Below are positions 19,297-28,760 of a stretch of DNA of 64,000 bases, piece by piece. Both the position numbers and the translations under genes were made by a program. The notes beneath the pieces were generated by a model. That model made no database searches. It was not told the origin of the DNA and saw only the letters and a list, made by a program, of their open reading frames with translations. Positions within the stretch are counted from its first letter, which is position 1. Each line of letters begins with the position of its first letter. The stretch spans positions 248,001 through 312,000 of the forward strand of contig NZ_JACCDF010000002.1 in the NCBI RefSeq assembly GCF_013415105.1. The letters are read 5' to 3'. The stretch is from Vreelandella salicampi. GTDB lineage: Bacteria; Pseudomonadota; Gammaproteobacteria; Pseudomonadales; Halomonadaceae.

Positions 19297-22200
19297 TTAT
19301 TGTGCTGCCCGGTTGGCTTGCAGTGTGCGTGTCAGCAGGGCACGCAGCGCCGCCGGGCGCACTGGCTTGAGCAGCAGCTGGTAACCAGCACGTTTTATCT
19401 CCTCCGCCACATCTTCCGTTCTATCGGCAGTAATCACAATCCCCGGCACTACGCCTTCAAATCGCTCGCTCAGCGCTTCTAACGCCATTAGCCCGGTGAC
19501 TTCGTTATCGAGGTGGTAGTCGGCCAGAATAGCGTCGGGGTCGCCGTCCATATTGCGCAGAATGGATTTAGCGCCGCCAATGCTGGTGGCGGTAAATACT
19601 TCGCAGCCCCAGCCACTTAGCATAGCCGTCATGCCTTCGAGGATCAGCGTCTCGTTGTCGATACAGACAATACGTGTGCCGGCGAGCTTCTTGTTGGCGC
19701 GGCGGGTCTTCGGCTCCTGATCGGCCTCGCTTATCTCTCTGGCTGCGACGATGGGGACGCTGACGGCAAAGACCGTTCCGCTTCCTTCCCACGAACGCAC
19801 TTTGATTGGATGGTCAAGCACGCGGCTCATACGGTCGGCAATCGAGAGCCCCAGCCCTAAGCCTTTCTCGCTTTCTTTATGCCGTGAAGTTTGATCCAAA
19901 CGGCGAAATTCCTGAAAGATTTCGGAAAGTTTGGAGTCAGGTATCCCAGGGCCGGAATCCCACACCTCAATACTCAAACGCTCGCCATGACGGCGACAAC
20001 CGAGTAGCACGCGGCCCTCTTGGGTGTAGCGCAGTGCGTTAGAGAGAAAGTTTTGAATAATCCGGCGCAGCATTTGCGGGTCGGAATCGACCCACTGTTT
20101 CGTCGTGACGACGTCTAAATCCAACCCGCGATCATCCGCCATGACGTCAAACTCCGCACGCAGCGGCTGAAAAATATCGGCGAGTGCGAAGTGACTGCGT
20201 CGCGGGGTTAGCGCGCCAGCATCGAGCTTGGAAATATCCAGCAGCGTACCCAGCAGCTCTTCAGCGGCTTGCAGCGAGTTATCGATATGGCCGATGGTGC
20301 GCTGATGGTTTGCGTCTTGCATATCGTGCAACAGCGCGGAGGTGAATAGCCGCGCGGCGTTAAGCGGTTGCAGTAGGTCGTGGCTCGCCGCGGCCAGGAA
20401 GCGCGTTTTCGATGCGTTGGCATCTTCGGCCACCTGCTTGGCTTGGCGTAGTGCCTGCTCCGCTTCGGCGCGCACGCGGTTCTCCTGGCGTAGCGCCGCG
20501 TTAGCTTCTGAAAGCGCTTGTGTGCGCTCGCGCACCCGCTCTTCCAGCGTTTCATTGGTCTCTTTGAGGGCGATTTCGGCCTGGCGACGTTCGGTAATGT
20601 CTTGGTATAGGGCAAAAAAGCCGAGAATCGACTGGCTGTCGCCAAAGTGCGGCGTATAGGTCACCAGCATATAGCGCATCGTACCGTTTAAACGCAGGGA
20701 GACCTCAAAGCTGACCCGCTCGCCCTGTAGGGTTTTGTTTACCCAGGGTGCGCGTTCTTCGGACTGTTTCAGCGGCAGAACGTCTTCGTAGCGTTTGCCG
20801 ATTACCGCGTTGCGGTCGATGTTGAAGGCCTGTTCGTAGGCCCGGTTGGTAAACAGGTAGCGACCTTCTTTATCAAAATAGGCGATCAGTGCCGGGACGT
20901 TGTCGGTATAAATACGGATATTGTTTTCTGAGCGAATCAGCGCCTCTTCGATACGCTTTTGCTGGGTAATGTCCTGGTACGTATAGACAAAACCACCGCC
21001 AGGCATCGGGTTGCCCTGAACTTCGAGCACGCTACCATCTTGGCGGTAACGCACGTAACGGTGAGGTTGCCCTTCGCGGATATTATCGAGCAACAGTTGC
21101 ACGTGCTCTTCCGGGTCGCCGGGGCCGTATTCACCGTTGTGGGCGTTATAACGGAAAATACGATCTATCGGCGCGCCGACACGAATCAGATGATCAGGGA
21201 AGCGGAAGAGCTCTAAATAGCGCTGGTTCCATACCACCAAACGCAGGTTTTGATCGACGACGCTGATGCCCTGGTTGATGTTCTCGATCGTGGCTTGTAG
21301 CAGCGCGCGGTTGAACTCCAGCACCTGCGATGCTTCGTCAACAATCGAGATAACATCGGAAATACCGATGCCGCGCCCCTGAAGCGCCGAGTTGACCACG
21401 ATGCGGGCCGAGGAGGCCCCGAGCACCGAGGCCAAAAAGCGTTCGGTAAACTGGATCACGTCAATAGACGCGCGGGTGCTCTCCTCCAGCGGTTTGCCGG
21501 TGCGTCGTGCGTAGTCGGCGAAAGCGCGCCCCACTTGGCCGGCGCCTAAAAAGCGCTCGCACAGCACTTTTAAGTCGCCCACGGTGGTTGCGCCTGTCCA
21601 CGGGCGGTTGACCGACGTTTGGCGCGTCTCAACGCTATCAACGAATAAAGAGGCTTGAATGCGCTCAATCACGCGCTGTGACGTCACTTGGGAGACAAAG
21701 ATATAGCAGAACAGATTGACGCCGAGAGAAAGCATCACGCCGTGGGTAAAACTGTCGCCGAGATTAAGGCCAAACAGCGCTGTCGGCGCAAGCCACGCTA
21801 AGCCGAGTGGGCCACCGTCAAACCACGTGCTTGGCAGCACACCGGCATTAATCATAGCCGGCATGAGCAGGCTATAGGCCCAGATAGCAAAGCCGGTATT
21901 CATGCCAGCAATGACCCCCAGGCGGTTGCCACGCTTCCAATAAAGCCCCCCGATGATGGCCGGAGCAAACTGTGCCGCAGCGGCAAAGGAGAGCATGCCG
22001 ATGGCGGCCAGTGAGGAGAACTCGGCAATCAAATGATAGAAGCCGTATGCCATGGCGAGTACGGCAACGATGGTCAACCGGCGTGCGCGCAGCACCAAAC
22101 GGCCGTAGTCGCGAGCTTTGGTGTCAAACCAGCGTAAGCGGAACAGCGCCGGAATGACGATCTCGTTAGAGATCATGATCGACACCGCGACCGCTGCCAC

Positions 22201-23238
22201 AATGACCATGCCGGTAGACGCGGAGAACCCGCCGATGAAGGTTAAAAGGGTTAGCCAATCCTGACCCGAGGCCATAGCCAAAGCGAGGACGTAACTGTCA
22301 GGCTCCACCGAGGTATCGGCGAACAGCCATAAACCCGCTGCCGCAAGCGGAACGACAAAAAACGCGATAGCGACAAGGTAAAGCGGGAATAGCCAGCGTG
22401 CTTTGCTGGCGTCGTCAGAGTGCGTGTTTTCTACCACCGCGACATGGAATTGGCGTGGCAGGCAGAGAATTGCCAGCATTGCGAGCAGTGTTTGCGCCCA
22501 GAAACCCTGGCCAAAATCTTGGTTTGCCAGCTGCCGCTGAAGTTCCAGTTGGGTTTCGGCAAAGCCCATTAACTCGCCGAGCCCGTCAAACATCCCCCAG
22601 GTGACAAACGCGCCGAGCACGAGAAACGCCACGAGCTTAACCATTGATTCAAACGCGACGGCGTGAATCAGCCCTTCGTGGTGCTCGGTTGCATCGGTAT
22701 GACGGGTGCCGAACAGAATGGCGAAGGCCGCCATCACAATGGCGATGTAAAACGCTGTATCGCCGAAAAGCGGCGTATGCGTAACATCGGTGGCATCGGT
22801 TAACACGCTAAACGAGGTGGAGACCGCTTTCAGCTGCAGGGCGATATAGGGCAGGGTGCCGACGAGGGCGACTAGGCTAGCAAAGGCGGCAAGCGATTGG
22901 GCTTTGCCGTAGCGCGAAGCGATGAAATCGGCAATGGACGTTACGTTTTGGTGCTTGGCGACACGGATCATTTTGGCCAGTACCGGCCAGAAAAGTAAGA
23001 AGGTAAGAATGGGGCCGACGAAAATGCTGGCAAACGACCAGCCCTCTGTGGCGGCTTGCCCCACGGCGCCGTAAAACGTCCACGACGTGCAGTAAATCGC
23101 CAGTGCGAGGCTGTAGATAATCGGCCGACGGCGGCTGGCGCCATGGAGTCGCGCCCGGCGGTCACCGTACCACGCGATACCAAAAAGCACCGCGATGTAC
23201 AAAAGCGATACCGCGACCAGTAGCCCACCATGAAACAT
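19297..23238 (-). CDS. crbS: Hybrid histidine kinase with sodium/solute symporter sensor domain, CrbS/MxtR-like
   Basis: 1313 residues. An N-terminal SSS (SLC5) transporter domain of about 12-13 membrane helices fills roughly 1-520, followed by a STAC-like segment near 550-625, two PAS domains (about 655-760 and 770-895), a coiled coil, a HisKA domain with His953 (ASHDLLQPLNAARL), a HATPase with NALRY and GLGLGLS boxes, and a C-terminal receiver with Asp1240 (ILADYHLD). All catalytic residues appear intact. In CrbS the transporter domain is thought to sense its substrate, and the partner regulator controls acs. The symbol rests on architecture plus context. Confidence 0.88.
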   Translation of the reverse strand: MFHGGLLVAVSLLYIAVLFGIAWYGDRRARLHGASRRRPIIYSLALAIYCTSWTFYGAVGQAATEGWSFASIFVGPILTFLLFWPVLAKMIRVAKHQNVTSIADFIASRYGKAQSLAAFASLVALVGTLPYIALQLKAVSTSFSVLTDATDVTHTPLFGDTAFYIAIVMAAFAILFGTRHTDATEHHEGLIHAVAFESMVKLVAFLVLGAFVTWGMFDGLGELMGFAETQLELQRQLANQDFGQGFWAQTLLAMLAILCLPRQFHVAVVENTHSDDASKARWLFPLYLVAIAFFVVPLAAAGLWLFADTSVEPDSYVLALAMASGQDWLTLLTFIGGFSASTGMVIVAAVAVSIMISNEIVIPALFRLRWFDTKARDYGRLVLRARRLTIVAVLAMAYGFYHLIAEFSSLAAIGMLSFAAAAQFAPAIIGGLYWKRGNRLGVIAGMNTGFAIWAYSLLMPAMINAGVLPSTWFDGGPLGLAWLAPTALFGLNLGDSFTHGVMLSLGVNLFCYIFVSQVTSQRVIERIQASLFVDSVETRQTSVNRPWTGATTVGDLKVLCERFLGAGQVGRAFADYARRTGKPLEESTRASIDVIQFTERFLASVLGASSARIVVNSALQGRGIGISDVISIVDEASQVLEFNRALLQATIENINQGISVVDQNLRLVVWNQRYLELFRFPDHLIRVGAPIDRIFRYNAHNGEYGPGDPEEHVQLLLDNIREGQPHRYVRYRQDGSVLEVQGNPMPGGGFVYTYQDITQQKRIEEALIRSENNIRIYTDNVPALIAYFDKEGRYLFTNRAYEQAFNIDRNAVIGKRYEDVLPLKQSEERAPWVNKTLQGERVSFEVSLRLNGTMRYMLVTYTPHFGDSQSILGFFALYQDITERRQAEIALKETNETLEERVRERTQALSEANAALRQENRVRAEAEQALRQAKQVAEDANASKTRFLAAASHDLLQPLNAARLFTSALLHDMQDANHQRTIGHIDNSLQAAEELLGTLLDISKLDAGALTPRRSHFALADIFQPLRAEFDVMADDRGLDLDVVTTKQWVDSDPQMLRRIIQNFLSNALRYTQEGRVLLGCRRHGERLSIEVWDSGPGIPDSKLSEIFQEFRRLDQTSRHKESEKGLGLGLSIADRMSRVLDHPIKVRSWEGSGTVFAVSVPIVAAREISEADQEPKTRRANKKLAGTRIVCIDNETLILEGMTAMLSGWGCEVFTATSIGGAKSILRNMDGDPDAILADYHLDNEVTGLMALEALSERFEGVVPGIVITADRTEDVAEEIKRAGYQLLLKPVRPAALRALLTRTLQANRAAQ

Positions 23239-23408
23239 AAGACGCTCCCGCGCAAAGCCTTAAAGCAACGTTGTGTTACTCATTGCCGCTCAAAAAGGCT
23301 CATTCTAGGGGAAATTGCCCCAAGCGTCAGTGCTAAAGGGCGGGTGTCGTTTTGCGAAAGGTTTTATCGCGTAGTGGTGTGTCGCATAGCTGTTTATCGA
23401 GAAGTGGT

Positions 23409-23924
23409 TTAGCTTGATGCGTTGCAAATAGCGGTATAAATGCCTGAGTCGCTGCGCAGCGTGCGCATTGCCTCAACATCGGGTTCGCCAGTGTCGCTAG
23501 CCAGCGGCATAAGTTCGCGCGAGCGACAGTTCAGCACATACGCTTGTGGGGTAACCACATCGGCATGATGGTGCTCAAAATGGTAAAGCATGAATTCGGC
23601 CAAGACGGGCGTGCCCTCGCTCAAGCGCACACTGTCTCGGTCGATCACGGTAAACTCTTTGGTGATCGGGAAGGCAAAGGTCCACGGGCGCCAAACCGCG
23701 CTGCTTTTTTGGCTTGAGACGACTTCTGCCGATGCCGGAAGTTGCTGCTGCTTGTACTCAAACCAGCTGTATTCTGTATAAATTTGATAGCTGAGCATCC
23801 CCAGCCCGCCAAACACCGGCACGATCCATTTAGGTAGCCGCTTGGCGCTTACGTTGCGTAGCAGTAGGCCTATCCCTGCAGCTGCCAGGCCAGCAAAGAC
23901 GGCGGCAATTAAGTGCCAGATCAT
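23409..23924 (-). CDS. Conserved-type hypothetical membrane-anchored protein
   Basis: I do not recognise a named family. The 171 residues start with a hydrophobic helix (HLIAAVFAGLAAAGIGLLL), a short basic loop and a second helix (WIVPVFGGLGMLSYQIY), then a soluble part with SSAVWRPWTFAFPITKEFTVIDRDSV, an HFEHHH patch and two cysteines (LNCRS, AICNA). It lies between the CrbS-like kinase and the acetate symporter on the same strand, so a role linked to them is possible but unproven. Confidence 0.65.
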   Translation of the reverse strand: MIWHLIAAVFAGLAAAGIGLLLRNVSAKRLPKWIVPVFGGLGMLSYQIYTEYSWFEYKQQQLPASAEVVSSQKSSAVWRPWTFAFPITKEFTVIDRDSVRLSEGTPVLAEFMLYHFEHHHADVVTPQAYVLNCRSRELMPLASDTGEPDVEAMRTLRSDSGIYTAICNASS

Positions 23925-23960
23925 ACTCTATCCTTTCCAAAAGAAGCTTTCTGAAAGCAC

Positions 23961-24024
23961 TCGGGCCTCCCTAAGGAAGCCCGAATCGTTGTCGAACCGG
24001 GCGCGGTATGTATGCCGCGCCCGG
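23961..24024 (-). terminator. Tandem hairpins downstream of the acetate symporter gene
   Basis: CCGGGCGCGG (23997-24006) pairs perfectly with CCGCGCCCGG (24015-24024), and a second imperfect hairpin (TCGGGC...GCCCGA, 23961-23984) lies beyond it. Both follow the symporter stop on the minus strand. Neither has a clear T-run, so they may act as 3' mRNA stabilisers as well as terminators. Confidence 0.5.
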
Positions 24025-24054
24025 AAACGTGGGTGACTAGATCACTATTAACAA

Positions 24055-25851
24055 TTAGTGATCCACGGCACCACCAGCACCTTTCGGATAGCGAACGCTT
24101 TCCACCAGGTCCTGAATTTCTTGCGGAGGTTCCTCGGTGACGCTGGCCACGGCGAAGGCTACCGCGAAGTTGATCATAGCACCGATTGCACCGAAGGAGA
24201 GCGGCGAGATGCCAAAGATCCAGCTATCCGGTGTGTTCGGCAGCATGTTAGTTTCCGGCACAAAGAACCAGCCCAAGTAGGTGAAGATATACAACAGGGT
24301 GGTAAGAAGGCCTGCTAACATGCCGGCAACGGCGCCCCTGTTGTTAATGCGCTTGGAGAAGATCCCCATCATCAGTGCCGGGAAGAGCGAAGCACCGGCG
24401 ATACCGAAGGCAAGCGCTACGGTTTGCGCGGCAAACCCGGGTGGGTTGAGGCCAAGGTACGTTGCCACCAGGATGGCGCCCGCCATGGAAATACGCGCGG
24501 CTAACATTTCGCCTTTCTCGCTGATCTTCGGATTGATCATGGTCTTGATCAAGTCATGACTGATCGCCGAAGAGATCGCCAAGAGCAGACCGGCAGCAGT
24601 TGAGAGCGCGGCAGCGATACCACCGGCGGCAATCAGACCGATAACCCAGGGTGGAAGATTTGCAATTTCCGGGTTGGCAAGTACGAGGATGTCGTTATTG
24701 ACGGTCAGCTCGCTACCTTCCCAGCCACGTGACTCAGCAATATCAGCATATTCTTCATTGCTATCGTTGTAGACCTGAACGCGACCATCGTTGTTCTTGT
24801 CTTCAAAGTTGATTAGGCCGGTTTCTTCCCAAGTGCGGATCCAGCCAGGACGTTCTTCGTAGACAAGTGCCTGTTCGGCAGCGGCGTCATAGTCTTCTAC
24901 TTGGCCCGCCATTTCAGGATAGACCGTCGTGGCGAGGTTCAAGCGCGCCATGGAGCCAACCGCCGGTGCGGTGAGGTAAAGCAGCGCGATGAACACTAGC
25001 GCCCAGCCTGCCGACCAGCGTGCGTCAGCGACTTTCGGTACGGTGAAAAAGCGAATGATAACGTGTGGCAGACCCGCGGTACCCACCATCAGCGACAGGG
25101 TGAACAACACCATGTTGAGCTTGTTGTCGACATCGGCGGTATAGTCGCGGAAGCCAAGCGCATTCACTACCTCATTGAGCTTGGTTAACATCGGAATACC
25201 GGATTCCGTGTGGGTGCTGAACATACCAAACATCGGGATCGGGTTGCCGGTCAGCTGCATGGCGATGAATACCGCCGGAATGGTGTAGGCAATGATCAGT
25301 ACAACGTACTGCGCCACCTGCGTGTAGGTGATACCTTTCATACCACCGAAAACGGCGTAGAGGAAAACGATCAGCGCGGCAATCCAGATACCGGCGGTGT
25401 TAGGCACTTCCAGAAAGCGCGAGAACGCAACACCTGCACCGGTCATCTGGCCGATAACGTAAGTGACCGAGGCCACGATCAAGCAGATAACGGCGACAAG
25501 GCGCGCGGTACGGCTATAGAAACGGTCACCGATAAAATCGGGTACCGTGAACTTGCCGAACTTACGTAGGTAAGGCGCGAGCAGCATGGCCAAGATGACG
25601 TAGCCACCGGTCCAGCCCATCAGGAAGGTTGAGTTAGCGTAACCCCCTGAAGCAAGCAAACCTGCCATAGAGATAAACGATGCCGCAGACATCCAGTCAG
25701 CAGCAGTGGCCATCCCGTTGGTAATCGGGTGGACACCGCCGCCTGCGACATAGAAATCTTTGGTTGAGCCGGCGCGCGCCCACACGGCGATGCCGATGTA
25801 GAGGGCGAAGGATGCGCCGACGAACAGTAAGTTAATTGCAAACTGACTCAT
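24055..25851 (-). CDS. Sodium:solute symporter, large subunit, ActP-like (acetate/propionate type)
   Basis: 598 residues with about 13 membrane helices of the SSS family. The N-terminus (TKDFYVAGGGVHPITNGMATAADWMSAASFISMAGLLA) is that of acetate-type permeases. An insertion of about 90 polar residues near 300-390 (AEQALVYEERPGWIRTWEETG...) separates helices, as in the VC_2705-like subfamily that works with a small DUF4212 subunit. That subunit is encoded just upstream, six bases away. Expected to import acetate or a similar short carboxylate across the inner membrane for Acs. Confidence 0.9.
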   Translation of the reverse strand: MSQFAINLLFVGASFALYIGIAVWARAGSTKDFYVAGGGVHPITNGMATAADWMSAASFISMAGLLASGGYANSTFLMGWTGGYVILAMLLAPYLRKFGKFTVPDFIGDRFYSRTARLVAVICLIVASVTYVIGQMTGAGVAFSRFLEVPNTAGIWIAALIVFLYAVFGGMKGITYTQVAQYVVLIIAYTIPAVFIAMQLTGNPIPMFGMFSTHTESGIPMLTKLNEVVNALGFRDYTADVDNKLNMVLFTLSLMVGTAGLPHVIIRFFTVPKVADARWSAGWALVFIALLYLTAPAVGSMARLNLATTVYPEMAGQVEDYDAAAEQALVYEERPGWIRTWEETGLINFEDKNNDGRVQVYNDSNEEYADIAESRGWEGSELTVNNDILVLANPEIANLPPWVIGLIAAGGIAAALSTAAGLLLAISSAISHDLIKTMINPKISEKGEMLAARISMAGAILVATYLGLNPPGFAAQTVALAFGIAGASLFPALMMGIFSKRINNRGAVAGMLAGLLTTLLYIFTYLGWFFVPETNMLPNTPDSWIFGISPLSFGAIGAMINFAVAFAVASVTEEPPQEIQDLVESVRYPKGAGGAVDH

Positions 25852-25857
25852 GTTGGC

Positions 25858-26118
25858 TTACTCCCCCAGTCCGTATTTTTCGTCGAGCTTGTTCATCTTC
25901 CAGGCGTAGAAGAAGATCAACACGATGAAGGTCAGAATGGAGCCTTGCTGAGCGAACCAAAAGCCCAGGTCGGTTCCCCCGACGGGGATACCAGCGAGCA
26001 GCGGACGAAACAGGATGGCACATCCATACGAGACAAATGCCCAGACAGCTAGGCACCCGGCGATCGTGCGAACGTTAGCCTTCCAGTATTCAGCAGCATT
26101 AGATTTATCGTCTGCCAT
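25858..26118 (-). CDS. DUF4212 small subunit of sodium:solute symporter
   Basis: 86 residues with two membrane helices (TIAGCLAVWAFVSYGCAILF and GSILTFIVLIFFYAWKMNKLDEKYG). The family accompanies VC_2705-type symporters, exactly as here. The ATG at 26118 follows GGAGAG; a longer frame to 26196 is not supported. Confidence 0.9.
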   Translation of the reverse strand: MADDKSNAAEYWKANVRTIAGCLAVWAFVSYGCAILFRPLLAGIPVGGTDLGFWFAQQGSILTFIVLIFFYAWKMNKLDEKYGLGE

Positions 26119-26942
26119 TGTGTTGCTCTCCACTTGTGATTTTAAGGTTTGGAAAGTTAACCCAAAATAGCGTATGACCCACCAGGGTAATCGCACGTTT
26201 GGAAGTCACTCATTGTTCACATCTACTGCCTGCGTTTTTGCACCACTGGCTTTATGTGTTCAGTCGATGGCACCGAGGTCGTTAGTGACGTGCGATTAAC
26301 CTGAATGACTCGTAAATCATAGTGGGCAATAAATGCTGAAATTAAATCCCAGACTTTGGTATCAAAGTGGATTGGAAGTAGGGTGTGTTGCTATAAATAT
26401 ATGAAATATAAGTAATTTTATTATTTCAATGAAGGCGGTATTAAGGCTTGTTTGCACTATCGGATAATAGCCTTTTGGGCGCATCTAGGCACATTGTTAC
26501 GCTGTTCGTCGTGCTATTGAATGTAATGAAGTTGTCAGTAACACCGTTGATGCGTCAGCTGAAAAACCGTCTTTTGTTTAGGCATGGTTTTTTGTTTGTC
26601 TTTAGTTGTATACGCCATACTAAACGTTAGTCGTATTAAAGTCGCTTAATATTAAGCCCAACGAAAGGATAATAGCGCAAGGTATAAGGCAAATAAACTT
26701 GCTTAGTACGCCGGAAAGTCGGTATACCCAACTATATAGGTGTTAACACCATTATGTCTGTGTCAATGCCGTTTGCTTGAATTCAGGCTTCAAAACCGCA
26801 TCGCAATATCTCGCGTTACAAAAGTAATAACTAGACGTGGAGTCGTTCTCCTGATGGTAATCATCAGCATTATCCAGCGCCGGATGATAGTGCTAAAGCC
26901 GCCGCGCGCTCTCTGCCACGCGCAAAATAAGAGGTGACCGTC
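26119..26942. other. Long AT-rich divergent intergenic region
   Basis: 824 bases between the divergent DUF4212/symporter operon and the DUF294 gene. The centre (about 26390-26760) is clearly richer in A+T than the coding DNA around it. A 60-codon frame at 26448 has no ribosome site or protein-like composition. Small palindromes are present: ACTTTG-GTAT-CAAAGT (26353-26368), GGTGTTAACACC (26739-26750) and CTGATG-GTAAT-CATCAG (26851-26867). The length suggests complex control or an unseen small RNA. Confidence 0.7.
26739..26750. promoter_or_regulatory. Perfect 12-bp palindrome GGTGTTAACACC
   Basis: Self-complementary over 12 bases, in AT-rich DNA about 190 bases before the DUF294 gene. It may be an operator; the factor is unknown. 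Confidence 0.35.
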
Positions 26943-28760
26943 ATGGTCGAAGTGGATCTTTCGCAACCCCCGTTCACGCTGCTTGATGAAGCGGGTAGGG
27001 AGCACGTGCGCCGCGGCATGGACATGGCGTACTTCGACCGCGACGAGGTGATTTTGGAAACCGGTCAGGCGGGTGAGTACGTATTTTTGATTCATAAAGG
27101 CGAAGTGGCCGAGGTTGACCCCACATTGCCGTCTTCAACCGCGCGTATTGGCCACTATACTGCCGGCGATCTGTTTGGGGCGATCAGTATTATCAACGGC
27201 AAAAGCCGCTACCGTTTTATCGCCGAGCAAGAATGTCTGTGCTACTTACTGCCCAAAGTCCTGTTTCAACAGCTGTGCCGCACCTACTCTGAATTTAACG
27301 ACTTTTTCCGCCAGTCGCTTGCCCACAAGGCAAGGCTACTGACGGAAAAACGCGCCGAAGGGGGCGTGACCATGGCAGGCTTTATGCTCGCGAGGGCGAG
27401 TGAGTGCATGCGCGAGCCGCTGTTAATGGAAGCCAAAACGGACATTGCCGGCGCGGTTCGCGAGTTGAATGCCAGCCATGCTGATAGCCTGTTAGTACGC
27501 CGAGACGACGCCTTGGGTGTGGTAACCAAAACGGATCTGTTAAACGCACTGGTACTCGATGGGTTGCCGCAAAGTTGCCCGGTAGTCGACATAGCGCATT
27601 TTTCTCTGGTCACTGTCGCGCCTACGCAGTATCTGTTTGAAGCGCTGGTGCAGATGACACGGCATAAAGTCTCGCGGGTGGTGGTGATTGAGCGTGAGGC
27701 GCTGAAAGGGGTGGTGGAGCTCACCGATGTGCTGAGTTACTTCTCCAGCCGCAGCTATGTGGTGAGCCTGCAGGTAGAGCAGGCCAATGACCTTGAGAGC
27801 CTCTCTACCGCCAGCCACCGCACGCCGGAGCTGGTCAACGCGCTTATGGCCCAAGGCGTAAAGCTGCGTTTTGCCATGGATCTGCTTGCTGCGCTCAACG
27901 GCCGTATCATCAACAAAGCGTGGCAATTCACGGTGGATGAGCGCTATTTTGGCGACAGCTGCATGATGGTCATGGGCAGTGAAGGGCGCGGAGAACAGAT
28001 GCTAAAAACCGATCAAGATAACGGTCTGATTCTTGATGATGATTTAGAGTGGCCCGACATACAAAGCGATATGCAGCGGCTCACCGATACCCTGGTGAAG
28101 CTGGGTTATCCGCCTTGCCCAGGTAACATCATGGTCTCAAACCCCGAGTGGGTCGGCACGGTTAGCCAGTGGACAAACCGCATTGCGCATTGGGTAGAGG
28201 CGCGTGATGGCGATAGTTTAATGAAGCTTGCGATTATGCTTGATGCTCATGCCGTTGCCGGCAACCCAGTGCTGCTGGAGCGCGTGCGCAATGTACTCTT
28301 CGAGTACGGATCTAAGGACGAGTTGTTACTGTCTTATTTCGCTCGCACGGTGCTACGTTTTTCTACGCCACTGACGTTATTTGGGTCATTAAAAAAACCT
28401 CAGCACGGGATCGATATCAAAAAAGGCGGTATCTTCCCCATTGTGCATGGCGTGCGTGTGATGGCGCTGGAACGGCGTATCACGGCCACCTCAACGTTAG
28501 ACCGGTTGGATGCGTTGGCGGAAGATGGCCGCTTAAAGCGTCGTTTTGCCGATGACCTAGGCGAAGCACTGGCGTTATTTACCGAGCTACGGTTAAGGCA
28601 GCAGTTGGCTCAGGAAAGCGCGAATGGCCATAAACGCTCTGATCGCGTGGTGGTGCAGGAACTCTCATCGTTAGAGCGTGACCTTCTGCGTGAAGCGTTG
28701 CACATCGTCAAAGATTTCAAGCAGCGTTTATCCCACCGCTACCATTTGGAGTATTCATGA
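26943..28760 (+). CDS. cNMP-binding / CBS / DUF294 nucleotidyltransferase-like protein
   Basis: 605 residues. A cyclic-nucleotide-binding fold lies at about 25-130 (ILETGQAGEYVFLIHKGEVAEV ... GDLFGAISIINGKSRYRFIA), two CBS domains at about 150-285, and the DUF294 nucleotidyltransferase domain with GSEGRGEQMLKTDQDNGLIL near 345-365, followed by a helical DUF294_C region. It resembles GlnD/GlnE-like signal-controlled transferases, but the target is unknown. Genes of this type sit beside the DUF4212/symporter pair in many gammaproteobacteria. The ATG at 26943 has AAGAGG eight bases upstream; a GTG at 26934 is possible. The stop overlaps the next start by four bases. Confidence 0.85.
   Translation: MVEVDLSQPPFTLLDEAGREHVRRGMDMAYFDRDEVILETGQAGEYVFLIHKGEVAEVDPTLPSSTARIGHYTAGDLFGAISIINGKSRYRFIAEQECLCYLLPKVLFQQLCRTYSEFNDFFRQSLAHKARLLTEKRAEGGVTMAGFMLARASECMREPLLMEAKTDIAGAVRELNASHADSLLVRRDDALGVVTKTDLLNALVLDGLPQSCPVVDIAHFSLVTVAPTQYLFEALVQMTRHKVSRVVVIEREALKGVVELTDVLSYFSSRSYVVSLQVEQANDLESLSTASHRTPELVNALMAQGVKLRFAMDLLAALNGRIINKAWQFTVDERYFGDSCMMVMGSEGRGEQMLKTDQDNGLILDDDLEWPDIQSDMQRLTDTLVKLGYPPCPGNIMVSNPEWVGTVSQWTNRIAHWVEARDGDSLMKLAIMLDAHAVAGNPVLLERVRNVLFEYGSKDELLLSYFARTVLRFSTPLTLFGSLKKPQHGIDIKKGGIFPIVHGVRVMALERRITATSTLDRLDALAEDGRLKRRFADDLGEALALFTELRLRQQLAQESANGHKRSDRVVVQELSSLERDLLREALHIVKDFKQRLSHRYHLEYS

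Noticed and set aside
26448-26630. Small gene in the 824-bp intergenic region
   Set aside because: No ribosome site and no convincing protein features; the region is AT-rich non-coding DNA.
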